This document shows positions 33,474 through 42,817 of a stretch of 64,000 nt of DNA, one piece after another (position 1 is the stretch's first letter; each line of letters opens with the position of its first letter). The notes under the pieces are model-generated. The model did not search any database. It saw nothing but the letters and a program-made list of their open reading frames with translations, and had not been told where the DNA came from. Made by a program: the position numbers and the translations under genes. Origin of the DNA: JAJFJD01 sp965228695 (lineage in GTDB: Bacteria; Pseudomonadota; Alphaproteobacteria; UBA8366); assembly GCA_965228695.1 (NCBI GenBank), contig CBDDIB010000002.1, positions 186,001 to 250,000 on the forward strand, in the 5' to 3' direction.

Positions 33474-33477
33474 GCCT

Positions 33478-35304
33478 TTAGCCGCCGACGGCCACCGTAC
33501 CGGTCGCCGTACCCTTCGCCGGCGCCTTGGTTTCGGTGTTGTTGTTTTCGTTGTGGGCCTGCGGTTCCGGCGTCGGGCCATTCGGCCGGCCGAGCTGCGG
33601 CCGTCCGTAGTAATAGCCCTGCAGGAACCCGACGCCCTCCTTCTTCAGCAGCGCGGCGTCTTCCGAACTTTGTACGCATTCCGCAACGGTCTTCATGCCG
33701 AAGCCGTCGGCGAGGTTCAGTAGCGTGCGGATGAACAGCAGGTTGTCCGGATTCTCGGACACGTCCATCACGAACGACCCGTCGATCTTTACGACATCGA
33801 CCGTCAAGGATTTCAGATGGCGGAAGGATGTGTAGCCCGACCCGAAATCGTCGAGGGCCACCTGACATCCGAGATCGCGCACCGCGGCGACGAACCGGGC
33901 AGAATCCTCGAAGTCGTGCAAGGCCGCGGTCTCGGTTATCTCGATGATCAAACGGCTGGCGATGTCCGGTTTACCCTTCACCGAGCCGACCAGGGCACGA
34001 AGCCAGGACCGGTCGCTCGCCGTCAAACTTGAGATATTCAAGGCCAACGTGATGTCCGGGTTACTCGTTAAGTCGGCGATGACCATTTCCAATGTCCGCC
34101 GATCGAGCTGCCGCATCAGGCCGAGCCGTTCGGCCACCGGCACGAACGCGCCCGCGGCGACGATCTCGCCGCTTTCATCGATCATGCGAATCAGCGTCTC
34201 GTAATAGGCAATCTCGGTCGTCTTGGAATCCACGACCGGCTGATAGGCGAACACCACGCGCTCTTCCTGAAGCGCCCGAACCAGTTGCTCGCCGACGACC
34301 ATGTATTCGCGCTGGCGCTGACGCTGATCGTCCGACATTTCGAAATAGGCAAAGCAGTTACGGCCGAGCCGCTTCGCGTCCCGCATCGCCCCTTCGGCAC
34401 TGGCCATCAGGTCATGCGCGGTCTGGATCAGCCCGGGGAACCCGGCGCCGCCGATGGACACGGTGATATGGATCGGCCCGACCGGCGTTTGGATGGCGTT
34501 CTGCCGGAAGACGTTGAGAATCTTCTCCGCCGCCGCGGCGATGCCAAGCTCGTCGGCGTTGCCCAGCACGATGCCGAAGGTGTCGCCCCCGACACGGCCC
34601 AACACGTCGGTCGCCCGCATGCATTCTTCCAACCGCTGCGCCACGCCGACGATAACGGCATCGGCGGTCTCGCGGCCATAGGCCTCGTTCATCATCGACA
34701 TCTTATCGATGCCGACGGACAGGAAGCCGCCCGCGACGTCATACCGGTCGGCATAGGCGAGAGCATGATCCACCGCCTCGCGCAGACGCGACTTGTTATA
34801 GAGGCCGGTCAGCTCGTCATAATTGGCCCGCTGTTCCAGCAGAATTTCGTGCTGTTTGCGGCCCGTGACGACGCGCAGGATACCGTTGAGACGAACCGGC
34901 TGTCCCGCTTCGGAGAAGTCCGCGGTCGCCCGTTCGTGGACCCAGCAGAACCCGCCCTTCTCGTTGCGCACACGGTATTCGCAATCGAAGGCAGTCCGGT
35001 TTGTGAAGTGTTTTGAGAGGCCTTTCAGCCTGATCTTGAGATCGTCCGGATTGATCCGCTCGTGATAGGCGTCGCCCGTGGCAACCGCGTCGGAGCTGCT
35101 GATTCCGAACATATCGGACGTATTGCCAACCCAGGCAATGGTGTCGCCGACGAGGTCCCAGGAATAGATAACGTCCCCGGACCCGGCAAGCGCAGCGTTG
35201 ATTATCTGCAGGTCATCTGACATCGCCAAATAGTTCACGTCAATTTCTTGACGCTTACTCCCCCGATTCATCGCCGCCCCCATAAATCCGGCAAAACAAT
35301 ACAA
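33478..35304 (-). CDS. PAS-GGDEF-EAL protein with degenerate GGDEF motif
   Basis: The protein of up to 608 residues has a PAS domain (about 35-150), a GGDEF domain (about 160-320) and an EAL domain (about 340-580). The GGDEF motif reads GGDTF (239-243), so cyclase activity is doubtful. The EAL motif reads ETL (369-371) with the metal-binding Glu kept, and DDFGSG (485-490) and EITET are intact, so c-di-GMP phosphodiesterase activity is possible. The C-terminus is a low-complexity tail. There are no membrane segments. Starts at 35271 (after GGGGG) or 35223 are also possible. Confidence 0.88.
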   Translation of the reverse strand: MYCFAGFMGAAMNRGSKRQEIDVNYLAMSDDLQIINAALAGSGDVIYSWDLVGDTIAWVGNTSDMFGISSSDAVATGDAYHERINPDDLKIRLKGLSKHFTNRTAFDCEYRVRNEKGGFCWVHERATADFSEAGQPVRLNGILRVVTGRKQHEILLEQRANYDELTGLYNKSRLREAVDHALAYADRYDVAGGFLSVGIDKMSMMNEAYGRETADAVIVGVAQRLEECMRATDVLGRVGGDTFGIVLGNADELGIAAAAEKILNVFRQNAIQTPVGPIHITVSIGGAGFPGLIQTAHDLMASAEGAMRDAKRLGRNCFAYFEMSDDQRQRQREYMVVGEQLVRALQEERVVFAYQPVVDSKTTEIAYYETLIRMIDESGEIVAAGAFVPVAERLGLMRQLDRRTLEMVIADLTSNPDITLALNISSLTASDRSWLRALVGSVKGKPDIASRLIIEITETAALHDFEDSARFVAAVRDLGCQVALDDFGSGYTSFRHLKSLTVDVVKIDGSFVMDVSENPDNLLFIRTLLNLADGFGMKTVAECVQSSEDAALLKKEGVGFLQGYYYGRPQLGRPNGPTPEPQAHNENNNTETKAPAKGTATGTVAVGG

Positions 35305-35545
35305 TCTTTTTATATTAATTACTAGAATATTATTTTGTTTATTTTCTCAATTTAAATTAATTTAACAATAATTACTAAGCATTTAATTGGTTGTATCTAT
35401 CCGTTAACTGTTTTCTATTTACTTGTGTGCAAAAGCCCGGATTTCCGGCCCGACTCTGTCGGAATCACACGCGTAGTTTGTCTTGAATGGGTTAACAAAA
35501 TGTTAATTCGCCGGCTCCCGGTTGCTGCCTGCTGCAGGAAGGGGG
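35305..35545. other. AT-rich intergenic island
   Basis: The stretch around 35300-35430 is strikingly AT-rich (long T/A runs such as TTATTTTCTCAATTTAAATT) in an otherwise GC-rich chromosome, and has no gene. It is the upstream region of the PAS-GGDEF-EAL gene and follows the convergent hydrolase-fold gene on its right. It could hold a promoter with UP-like A/T tracts or be a relic of acquired DNA. Confidence 0.5.
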
Positions 35546-36577
35546 TCAATCGCCGCCCCAAACGGCCGGCATGGCGTCTCCGGGGGTCCAGTCATGCAGG
35601 GTCCTGTCGAGGGCATTCCGCGCCTCGACGCGCTCGTAGAAACGGCCCCCCGATTGCAACACCGCGGTCATTTCCGCCCGCCGTCCGGCATCGCAATCGC
35701 GTGTCGCCGCCGCCAGCACCCGCCGCGGCGCACACAGACACAAGAGGTCGTCGACATCCAGCCACCGGAGCATTCCGGGAACGGCTACGGAAAGATCGAC
35801 CATGTTCTGCACCGCGCGGGACCGCAACCGCTCCAGCGAATTCACCAAAATGCCCACGCCGACGCGCGGATCGAGCGCCATGGCGACGAGGGCCGCGAAG
35901 CCGCCGGTCCCCCATCCCGCAACGGTGATCCGCGCCGGATCGATCTGAAATCGGCTGTCGCCGTCGAGCATCCAGTTAAGCGTCGAGGCCACGTCGGAGG
36001 CATATTCGCCGGCCGGCGACCGGCCGAGCAACAAGGCTTTCGCCAATGACTCTTCGTCCGGATCGGCGGATGCAATTGCGGCACAGCCCAATGGCGCGAC
36101 ACAGACCGCCACGTATCCATGATCCGCCGCCTGACGCGCAAAATCCGCGCCCTGGGCGATCGCCGCCTTTTCGGCGGCGCCGGCCGCCTCGCCCCAAGAC
36201 ACGCCGGCATTCAAATCACCGCCTTGCAAACAGATGACCGCCGGACCGGCGACTTTTTCACGCCCGTCGCGCCAGACCAATCGTAAGACGATGTCGTGCC
36301 CATGGCGCACGCGAAGACTGACCTCACGATGGCAATAGCCGTCCGACGGCGGCAGATCGGTCTGATGCAAGACGGCGGGCGGACCGCCGAACCGGCCATA
36401 GCCGCACAGTTCGGTCAGTTTCAGCCGAGCCTCTTCCTGCCAGGCAACCGGATCGGCGATGCTGGTGCGCGACCAGGAGAGCACGCGCGGCGACGATGCC
36501 GCCGCCTGCCGATAGGTTTCGCTTCGGTCGACGTCGGCCGTCGGGGGGGAGTCGTTCATTGAAGTGTCTTGCGCCAT
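35546..36577 (-). CDS. dienelactone-hydrolase-like protein lacking the usual nucleophile
   Basis: This alpha/beta-hydrolase-fold protein of about 343 residues resembles acetyl-xylan esterase/dienelactone hydrolase relatives (PAVICLQGGDLNAG, then ARITVAGWGTGGFAALVAMALDP). The nucleophile elbow reads GWGTGG at 221-226, so the expected Ser or Cys is Gly223. This suggests a pseudoenzyme or an unusual activity. The frame is open to 37789, but that extension is antisense to the next gene. ATG 36577 or 36559 may start it. It is divergent from the isocitrate-lyase-like gene. Confidence 0.75.
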   Translation of the reverse strand: MAQDTSMNDSPPTADVDRSETYRQAAASSPRVLSWSRTSIADPVAWQEEARLKLTELCGYGRFGGPPAVLHQTDLPPSDGYCHREVSLRVRHGHDIVLRLVWRDGREKVAGPAVICLQGGDLNAGVSWGEAAGAAEKAAIAQGADFARQAADHGYVAVCVAPLGCAAIASADPDEESLAKALLLGRSPAGEYASDVASTLNWMLDGDSRFQIDPARITVAGWGTGGFAALVAMALDPRVGVGILVNSLERLRSRAVQNMVDLSVAVPGMLRWLDVDDLLCLCAPRRVLAAATRDCDAGRRAEMTAVLQSGGRFYERVEARNALDRTLHDWTPGDAMPAVWGGD

Positions 36578-36721
36578 GCGATCGCCGTGGGGTTTCGACC
36601 GGCGGCTACTATACGGTATACGCGGCGACCGGCAATCGGGACGATTTCGCCCCCGCCCCGGCGCTGGTCTAGAATGCCCGCCTCGGCCCCTATCCGACCA
36701 AGCACAAGGAGCGAATGCCCA

Positions 36722-37621
36722 ATGGAACGCCCGACGACAGCGCTGCGCAAATTGTTCAAAAAGAAATCCTGCCTGTATATGCCGGCGGTCTATTACCCGT
36801 TGGGCGGACGGCTCGTGGAGTCGATGGGCTTCGACGCGGCCTATGTCGGGGGATACGTAACCGGCGGATCGCGCGCGGTGTCCGAGCCGCTGTTGACCAT
36901 GACCGAGCAGGTCGAGACCGCCGAGCAGGTTGCGCGATCGATTTCGATCCCGACGGTCTGCGACGCCGGCGCCGGGTTCGGCGAACCGCTGCATGTGACC
37001 CGGATGGTGCGCGATTTCATCCAATCGGGTGTCGCGGGCATCCACATCGAGGACCAGCTCTATCCGAAACGCGCGCATTATCACAAATATGTCGCGCATG
37101 CGGTGCCGATGGAAGAATTCCTGGACAAGATCCGGTGGGCCTGCCGGGAGCGCGACAAGGTCGATCCGGATTTCGTCATCATCGCCCGGTCCGACACCTG
37201 CCGTTTCGATGGGCTGGAGGAAGCCGTCAAACGCATCAACCTTGCCGCCGAGGAGGGCGCCGATCTCGGCCTGATCTTCCCGCGCAACGACGAGGAGGCG
37301 GCGCAGGCGCCGAAGGAATCGACGATTCCACTGGTCTACGTGCAGAGCCGGGGCAACCGCGACGGCCGCCCCCTCTATTCGGTGCAGCAGCTCGAGGATA
37401 TGGGCTACGCCGCCAGCATCGATGCGCAGCTCTTCCTTCTCGCCAGCTTCCATCACGCCAAACGGGCGCTGGAGGAAGTCAAGAAGACCGGCGACTACAC
37501 CGGAATGTCCCATGACGACCACACGGCCGCGCGGCAGGCGATCGAAGACCTGATCGGCCTCGACGAGTTCTACGAGATCGAGGAACAGACGGTCGAGGAC
37601 ACCAAGTGGGGTAAGCGTTAA
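36722..37621 (+). CDS. isocitrate lyase/PEP mutase family enzyme with altered active-site motifs
   Basis: This 299-residue enzyme matches the ICL/PEPM TIM-barrel family: LTMTEQVETAEQ, DAGAGFGEPLHVTRMV and IHIEDQLYPKRAHYH. In lyases the metal loop is DADTGYG and the gate is KRCGH; here it reads DAGAGFG (81-87) and KRAHYH (116-121), so a second Mg-ligand Asp and the lyase Cys are absent. The reaction is therefore uncertain; a carboxyphosphonate- or malate-type lyase or other C-C/C-P reaction is possible. SD AAGGAG precedes the ATG at 36722. Confidence 0.85.
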   Translation: MERPTTALRKLFKKKSCLYMPAVYYPLGGRLVESMGFDAAYVGGYVTGGSRAVSEPLLTMTEQVETAEQVARSISIPTVCDAGAGFGEPLHVTRMVRDFIQSGVAGIHIEDQLYPKRAHYHKYVAHAVPMEEFLDKIRWACRERDKVDPDFVIIARSDTCRFDGLEEAVKRINLAAEEGADLGLIFPRNDEEAAQAPKESTIPLVYVQSRGNRDGRPLYSVQQLEDMGYAASIDAQLFLLASFHHAKRALEEVKKTGDYTGMSHDDHTAARQAIEDLIGLDEFYEIEEQTVEDTKWGKR

Positions 37622-38280
37622 CCGCTGCTCCCCCCGCCGATCGCGGCGAGCGCGGCCTTCGCCGCCGTCAATTCCGCCTCCAACGTGTCGATCCGCGCCT
37701 GGAATTGCCGCACCGCGGAGTCCATCGACTTGCGGATCGCCGGCGCCATCTCCCGCTCGGTAAAGCGGGGCGTGATGTGTTGCGGGCAATTCACGTCCCA
37801 GGCCTCGACCGTGAAGACAAGCGCCCGTTCCGGCTGTGCGTCATAGGCATCATCGGCCAGCCGCGCCAACAGCTCCGGGTCGTCCTCGACAAACCGGGCA
37901 CGGCCCCAAATCTTGATGCGGCGGCGGCCCGCATAATCCATCAGGAAGAGAAACGCCTTGTCGTTCTCCGACAGGTTGCCGAGCGAGATGTACTGGCGAT
38001 TGCCGCTGAAATCGGCAAAGGCGAGCGTATGCTCGTCGACCACCTTTAAGAATCCGGGCGGGCCGCCCCGATGTTGGATATAGGGCTGTCCCGCCGCATT
38101 GGCCGTCGCCATATAGAAGGAGTCCCGCGCCGCGATAAAGGATGCGAGATCGGGCGTCACGCGATCCGCCCACCCGCCCTTTTCTTCCATGCGGGCGTAG
38201 CCGGACCGCGATCCGAGCCGTTCCTGCGCCGCCTTCACCGCCGGCGTGAAGGCGATATCGCTGGTGCGTTCCCGATCCAT
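37618..38280 (-). CDS. pyridoxamine 5'-phosphate oxidase-related flavin-binding protein
   Basis: This 220-residue protein has a split-barrel FMN-binding fold (FIAARDSFYMATANAAGQPYI, shown in part; HRGGPPGFLKVVDEHTLAFADFSGNRQY; RRIKIWGRARFVED). It resembles PNPOx-like oxidoreductases of unknown substrate and ends in a coiled coil (FQARIDTLEAELTAAKAAL). The start at 38280 follows AAAGGAA by about 8 bases. The frame is open to 38733, but that lies in the neighbouring transporter's antisense. The 3' end overlaps the isocitrate-lyase-like gene by 4 bases. Confidence 0.85.
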   Translation of the reverse strand: MDRERTSDIAFTPAVKAAQERLGSRSGYARMEEKGGWADRVTPDLASFIAARDSFYMATANAAGQPYIQHRGGPPGFLKVVDEHTLAFADFSGNRQYISLGNLSENDKAFLFLMDYAGRRRIKIWGRARFVEDDPELLARLADDAYDAQPERALVFTVEAWDVNCPQHITPRFTEREMAPAIRKSMDSAVRQFQARIDTLEAELTAAKAALAAIGGGSSG

Positions 38281-38422
38281 GGCGCATTTCCTTTCTGGTC
38301 CGGCCCCTGATGTTGGGCTAGCCTTGTACTGGAATCCTTCGTCTGCCGGCACATCCAGCGGAACGGCGCGTTGAACGCCGGCCCGGCAGACATAACCCAG
38401 ACGATAGGCAAACCCAACCTCG

Positions 38423-39946
38423 ATGACGTCCGCGCTTGCCGATGAGGCGAGGCCTTCCAGGTCGCTGACCCTGACGACGATTTCGGTCTGTCTTGCCGCC
38501 GGCATGCAGTCGATGGACACATTCGTCGCCGGAATCGCCTTACCCCGCATGATGGGCGCCTTTTCCGCCGCGCATGACGAAATCGCCTGGGTCCTGACGT
38601 CCTTCCTGATCGCCGTCGCGGTGTTCACGCCGCTCAGCGGCTGGCTGAGCCGGCAGATCGGCCGTAAACGGCTGCTGCTGATCGCGGTCGTCGGGTTCTG
38701 CTGCGCGTCGGTGCTGGCGGGAATGTCGAACACGATTTCCCAGATCGTCCCGGCCCGCTTCGTTCAGGGCATTTTCGGCGCGGCGCTGGTGCCGCTATCC
38801 CAGCAAATCCTGCTCGATATCTATCCGCGCGAACGTCACGGCATGGCCATGGCCTGGTTCAATATCGGCATGTTGGTAGGGCTGATTGTCGGTCCGCTGC
38901 TGGGGGGTTACATCACCGAATATTACACGTGGCGATATGTCTTCTTCATCAATATCCCCACCGGGATCTTCGCCTTCACGATGATCAGCATCTACGTCCG
39001 CGAGACCAAACGCGAACCGCGGCAATTCGATTTCACCGGGTTCATCGCGCTCGCCGTCGCCCTGATCTCGTTTCAGCTCATGCTCGACCGCGGCGAGCGT
39101 CTCGACTGGTTCTCCTCGACCGAAATCATCATCGAGGCGGGGATCGCCTTGGCGGCCTTCTACGTCTTCGTGATTCACATCATGACCGCGCGTGCCCCCT
39201 TCGTCGATCCGGCGCTGTTCAAGAACCGGAATTTCGCGATCGGCATGGTTTATATCTTCACACTGGCGGTCTTGATCTTCGGGTTCCTCGGCATCTTCCC
39301 GGCGATGCTGCAAAACCAGCTCGGCTATTCGGTGATCGCGTCGGGCGTGCTGCTGTCGCCGCGCGGGGTCGCCACCTTCGTCGCGTCGCTGGCGTCCGGG
39401 ATGCTTTTCGCCCGCATCGGCCCGCGGCCGATCATCTTCCTCGCGCTGATCATCATGGGGGCGTCGCTCTGGCACATGTCCACCTTCACGCCGGACGTGG
39501 ACGAGGGCACGGTGCTGTTCACGATCTGCCTGCAAGGGCTCGGGTTCGGGATGCTCTCGACCACGGCGACCGCCGCGGCTTACATGACGCTGACGCCCGA
39601 GCTGCGCGCCGACGGCACCGCCTTCCTCTCCCTGGCGCGGCGGATCGGCGCCAGCATCGGCGTGTCCTTCCTGGTCAGTCAGCTGTTACGCTACAAGCAA
39701 GAAAACCAAGCGATGCTCAACGAGAATGTCAGCCTGTACAACGAGCGGCTGCGGCACTTGTCCCTGCCCGATCGGTGGAGTCTGTCGGACCCCGAAGGCC
39801 TCAGCGCGTTTCATCGGGTGATCGAGCAGCACGCGGAATTCCTCGCGTATCTCGACGACTTCCGGCTGCTTGCCGTCATCGTCGTGTTCCTCGCCCCTTT
39901 CGTGTTCCTGATGCGAATCGAGAAACTGCCCGACTCGAAATCCTAG
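38423..39946 (+). CDS. DHA2-family MFS drug exporter (EmrB/QacA-like)
   Basis: This 507-residue transporter has 14 predicted helices. DHA2 motifs include MDTFVAGIALPRMMGAF, SRQIGRKRLLLIAVVGF and WFNIGMLVGLIVGPLLGGYI, with a large middle loop before the C-terminal helices. It probably exports drugs or other amphipathic compounds using the proton gradient. No HlyD-type membrane-fusion partner (EmrA) is next to it. It overlaps the convergent ccoS stop by 4 bases. Confidence 0.9.
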   Translation: MTSALADEARPSRSLTLTTISVCLAAGMQSMDTFVAGIALPRMMGAFSAAHDEIAWVLTSFLIAVAVFTPLSGWLSRQIGRKRLLLIAVVGFCCASVLAGMSNTISQIVPARFVQGIFGAALVPLSQQILLDIYPRERHGMAMAWFNIGMLVGLIVGPLLGGYITEYYTWRYVFFINIPTGIFAFTMISIYVRETKREPRQFDFTGFIALAVALISFQLMLDRGERLDWFSSTEIIIEAGIALAAFYVFVIHIMTARAPFVDPALFKNRNFAIGMVYIFTLAVLIFGFLGIFPAMLQNQLGYSVIASGVLLSPRGVATFVASLASGMLFARIGPRPIIFLALIIMGASLWHMSTFTPDVDEGTVLFTICLQGLGFGMLSTTATAAAYMTLTPELRADGTAFLSLARRIGASIGVSFLVSQLLRYKQENQAMLNENVSLYNERLRHLSLPDRWSLSDPEGLSAFHRVIEQHAEFLAYLDDFRLLAVIVVFLAPFVFLMRIEKLPDSKS

Positions 39947-40110
39947 TCTCCGTCCTTTTTCTCCCGGTCCGTGTCGTCGTCGAACAGGATGCGGCTGGCC
40001 GCGCCGTCGAGATCGTCGAACTGATCCGTCTTGATCGCCCAGAGGAAGGCGGCCAGCCCGAGCAGGCCCAGGAACAGCGCAATCGGGATGAGATACAACA
40101 GACCGCTCAT
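39943..40110 (-). CDS. ccoS: cbb3-type cytochrome oxidase assembly protein CcoS
   Basis: A short 55-residue gene begins MSGLLYLIPIALFLGLLG, a single membrane helix, followed by FLWAIKTDQFDDLDGAASRI and an acidic tail. The W..k.qFdDL pattern is the CcoS signature. CcoS is needed for heme/copper cofactor insertion into cbb3 oxidase. The start overlaps the ccoI stop by ATGA, completing ccoGHIS. Confidence 0.9.
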   Translation of the reverse strand: MSGLLYLIPIALFLGLLGLAAFLWAIKTDQFDDLDGAASRILFDDDTDREKKDGD

Positions 40111-42326
40111 GACCGCCGCAACCGGCCCAGACGAAGGGCATTGCAGATCACGACGATGGACGAGGTGGACATGGCGACGGCCGCGATGAGCGGCGTCACC
40201 AACCCGGCCATGGCGAGCGGGACGGTGACCACGTTATAAGCGAAGGCGAGAACGAAATTCTGCCGCACAAGCAAGTCGGCGCGACGCGCGACCCGAAGCG
40301 TTTCCACCACCGGCGCAAGATGCTGCCCCTGAAACACCACGTCCGACGCGGTCTGGCTGATATCCGCTGCGGTCGCCGGTGACAGCGATGCCTGCGCCGC
40401 CGCCAGCGCCGGGGCATCGTTCAGGCCGTCGCCGACCATGCAGACCTGGCGTCCCTGGTTCGTCAATTCCTCCAGCCGGGCGATCTTATCCGCCGGCGTC
40501 GCACCCGCGCTCGTGTGGTCGACCGCCAAGGCATCGGCGACCCGGGCGACCGCCGCGGGCCGGTCGCCGGACAGAATCTCGACCGACAGGCCCAGGGTGC
40601 GGAGCGCCTGAACCGTCTCGGCGGCATCGTCCCGAATCGTATCCATGAACGCGAACCGCACCGGGTCGCGTCCCGGCTGGGCAAGCCACAGCTCCGGCAG
40701 GTCGGACGCGGTTTCGGTCGCCCCGCACCAATCGCCGCGGCCGAGGCGATATTCCCCGCCGGCCGCCAACCAGCGCAAACCATGGCCCGGCACTTCCTCT
40801 ACATTGTTGGCCGCGGGAACCGCCGGCGCCATATCGGTCAATGCCCGCGCCAGCGGATGCAGGCTCACCGTGGCCAAGGAGGCCGCGGTTCGAAGGTCAT
40901 CCTGCGTCCAAGCGCCATCGACCAGCAGCTTGGGCAGCCCTTCGGTGAGCGTTCCGGTCTTGTCGAAAACGACGGTGTCGATCCGGGCGAGCCGTTCCAG
41001 CGCGGTCGGCGACTTCACGAGAATGCCTTGCCGGAAAAGCCGGTTCGCCGCGACGACCTGAACCACCGGCACCGCGAGCGCCAACGCGCAGGGACACGTC
41101 ACGATCAAGACGGCGACGGCGATGAGCAATGCGTCCTGCCACGCGGCCCCGCCGACAAAGAACCATCCCAGAAACGCGGCCGCCGCCAGGATATGAACGA
41201 CCGGCGCGTAGACCCGGACGATCCGCGCCGCCACGTCCACATAGCGCGCCCGGCGTTGTTCCGCCGCTTCCAACAACCGGCCGATTTCCGCCAACAGCGT
41301 ATCGTTGCCGGCCGCGGCGACTTCGACCGTCAACGCGGCGGTCAGGTTGACCGCACCGGCATGTACCGTGCCGCCTTGCCGGACCGTGACCGGAATGCTT
41401 TCACCGGTGATCAGGCTGCCGTCGACATCGGAGACGCCGTCGAGCACCCGGCCATCCACGGGAATCCGTCCGCCCGCCGGCACCAGCACGTGCATGCCGG
41501 GCCGGACGGCGTCCGGCGGGACGGGCCGCGTCGTGCCGTCCGCGTTCCGTACGGTCACCGCCGACGCGTTCAGCGCGAGCAAATGCTCGACCGCCGAGCG
41601 CGCCCGGCCGCGCGCGCCCTGTTCCAGGAAACGGCCAATCAGCAGGAAGAACAACAGGGCGACGGCGGAATCGAAATAGACATGTTCCGCGCCACGCGCC
41701 GTCTCGATCAGGCTCATGGATGTCGCCAACAGAACCGCAAGCGAAATCGGCACGTCCATGTTGATGCGCCGGCCCTTCAGCGCCGCGGCAGCGGATTGGA
41801 AAAACGGCATGCCGGCGTAGGCGACGGCCGGCACCGCGATCATGGCCGACAGCCAGTGCATCAGCGATCGCGTGACCGAATCCATATCCTGCGCCAAGCC
41901 CGCCCACACGGCGACGGACAGCAACATGATGTTCGCCGCGGCGAAGCCAGCCACCGCCATCGCGCGGACCAGCCGCGTGCGCGTCCGATCGAAACCGCTC
42001 GACAGTTTTTCCGGATCGAAGGGAACGAGCCGAAAGCCCAGTGCCTCGATATCGGCGATGATGGTTTGGACATCGACGAGGTCCGGCTGCCAACTCAACG
42101 ATAACCGCCGCGCCGTCAGGTTCACGCGGCCTTCGACGACACCGCGAATTTTCGCGAGCCGGGATTCGATCCGGTTTTGGCAACCGGCGCAGTGCATGCC
42201 GTCCACCAGCAACCGCATCGCATGGAGACCGTCATCGGCAGGTTGAATGTAGGAATCGAGGCCGGTATCCGGCCGCGCCCGCGCCGGAACCGATGATGGC
42301 TCGACCTGTTCGATAACGCCGGTCAT
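40107..42326 (-). CDS. ccoI: copper-translocating P-type ATPase CcoI/FixI
   Basis: This CPx-type P-ATPase of about 739 residues has an N-terminal heavy-metal-binding GMHCAGC, TGES, CPCALALAVPVVQV, DKTGTLTEG, SLHPLARAL and GDGLNDAPALA. It exports Cu from the cytoplasm for the CuB site of cbb3 oxidase. The frame extends to 42398, but ATG 42326 overlaps the ccoH stop by ATGA and leaves the normal N-terminus. Several helices precede the metal-transport core. Confidence 0.95.
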   Translation of the reverse strand: MTGVIEQVEPSSVPARARPDTGLDSYIQPADDGLHAMRLLVDGMHCAGCQNRIESRLAKIRGVVEGRVNLTARRLSLSWQPDLVDVQTIIADIEALGFRLVPFDPEKLSSGFDRTRTRLVRAMAVAGFAAANIMLLSVAVWAGLAQDMDSVTRSLMHWLSAMIAVPAVAYAGMPFFQSAAAALKGRRINMDVPISLAVLLATSMSLIETARGAEHVYFDSAVALLFFLLIGRFLEQGARGRARSAVEHLLALNASAVTVRNADGTTRPVPPDAVRPGMHVLVPAGGRIPVDGRVLDGVSDVDGSLITGESIPVTVRQGGTVHAGAVNLTAALTVEVAAAGNDTLLAEIGRLLEAAEQRRARYVDVAARIVRVYAPVVHILAAAAFLGWFFVGGAAWQDALLIAVAVLIVTCPCALALAVPVVQVVAANRLFRQGILVKSPTALERLARIDTVVFDKTGTLTEGLPKLLVDGAWTQDDLRTAASLATVSLHPLARALTDMAPAVPAANNVEEVPGHGLRWLAAGGEYRLGRGDWCGATETASDLPELWLAQPGRDPVRFAFMDTIRDDAAETVQALRTLGLSVEILSGDRPAAVARVADALAVDHTSAGATPADKIARLEELTNQGRQVCMVGDGLNDAPALAAAQASLSPATAADISQTASDVVFQGQHLAPVVETLRVARRADLLVRQNFVLAFAYNVVTVPLAMAGLVTPLIAAVAMSTSSIVVICNALRLGRLRRS

Positions 42327-42817
42327 CTCGGCACGTGAACGCGTTGGAGCACCTGATAGCGGCCTTTGCCGTGCTCCGCCACCACATCGACATCCCACTG
42401 GCCGGCCAACGGCATCTCGGCACGCGCCATATAGCGGCCCCCGCCGAGATCCTGCAGACGCAGGGTGAAGTCATTGCCGACATGGGTCGGCCGCAGGAAT
42501 TTCGCCGTGACCGTTGCACCGACGACGCCGGCGGCGGCCTTGTCGGTCAGATTGAATCTCAGCACGGAGTCACCGTCGCGTCCCGGATCGAGCGTCACGG
42601 TGCCGGTCCACCCCATCGCCCGCTGCGCCGCGACCGCTTCCAGCGTCCGGTTGTGGGCGAGCCCCCGGATGTAGTGTTTTTCGCCATTCAGGCCGGTCCA
42701 ACTGGTCATGGCGGCGTAGACGAGCATGCCATTGGCGAACAGGACGACGCCGAAGAAGACGAAAAACAGATACGGCAGGTAGCGGTCGGACGGCCTCGCT
42801 TCGGATGTGTCGCTCAT
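42323..42817 (-). CDS. ccoH: CcoH/FixH cbb3 oxidase assembly protein
   Basis: This 164-residue protein has one N-terminal membrane helix (YLPYLFFVFFGVVLFANGM) and a periplasmic FixH domain (ALGW-type: VAAQRAMGWTGTVTLDPG, then GGGRYMARAEMPLAGQWDV). It stabilises late assembly of cbb3 oxidase. It overlaps ccoG (42814) and ccoI by ATGA motifs, so the three are translationally coupled. Confidence 0.93.
   Translation of the reverse strand: MSDTSEARPSDRYLPYLFFVFFGVVLFANGMLVYAAMTSWTGLNGEKHYIRGLAHNRTLEAVAAQRAMGWTGTVTLDPGRDGDSVLRFNLTDKAAAGVVGATVTAKFLRPTHVGNDFTLRLQDLGGGRYMARAEMPLAGQWDVDVVAEHGKGRYQVLQRVHVPR

Noticed and set aside
36578..37789. N-terminal extension of the hydrolase-fold frame
   Set aside because: It lies antisense to the isocitrate-lyase-like gene and has shadow-type composition; homology begins near 36577.
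40515..42104. 529-codon plus-strand frame opposite ccoI
   Set aside because: Antisense to a P-type ATPase with all its motifs on the minus strand.
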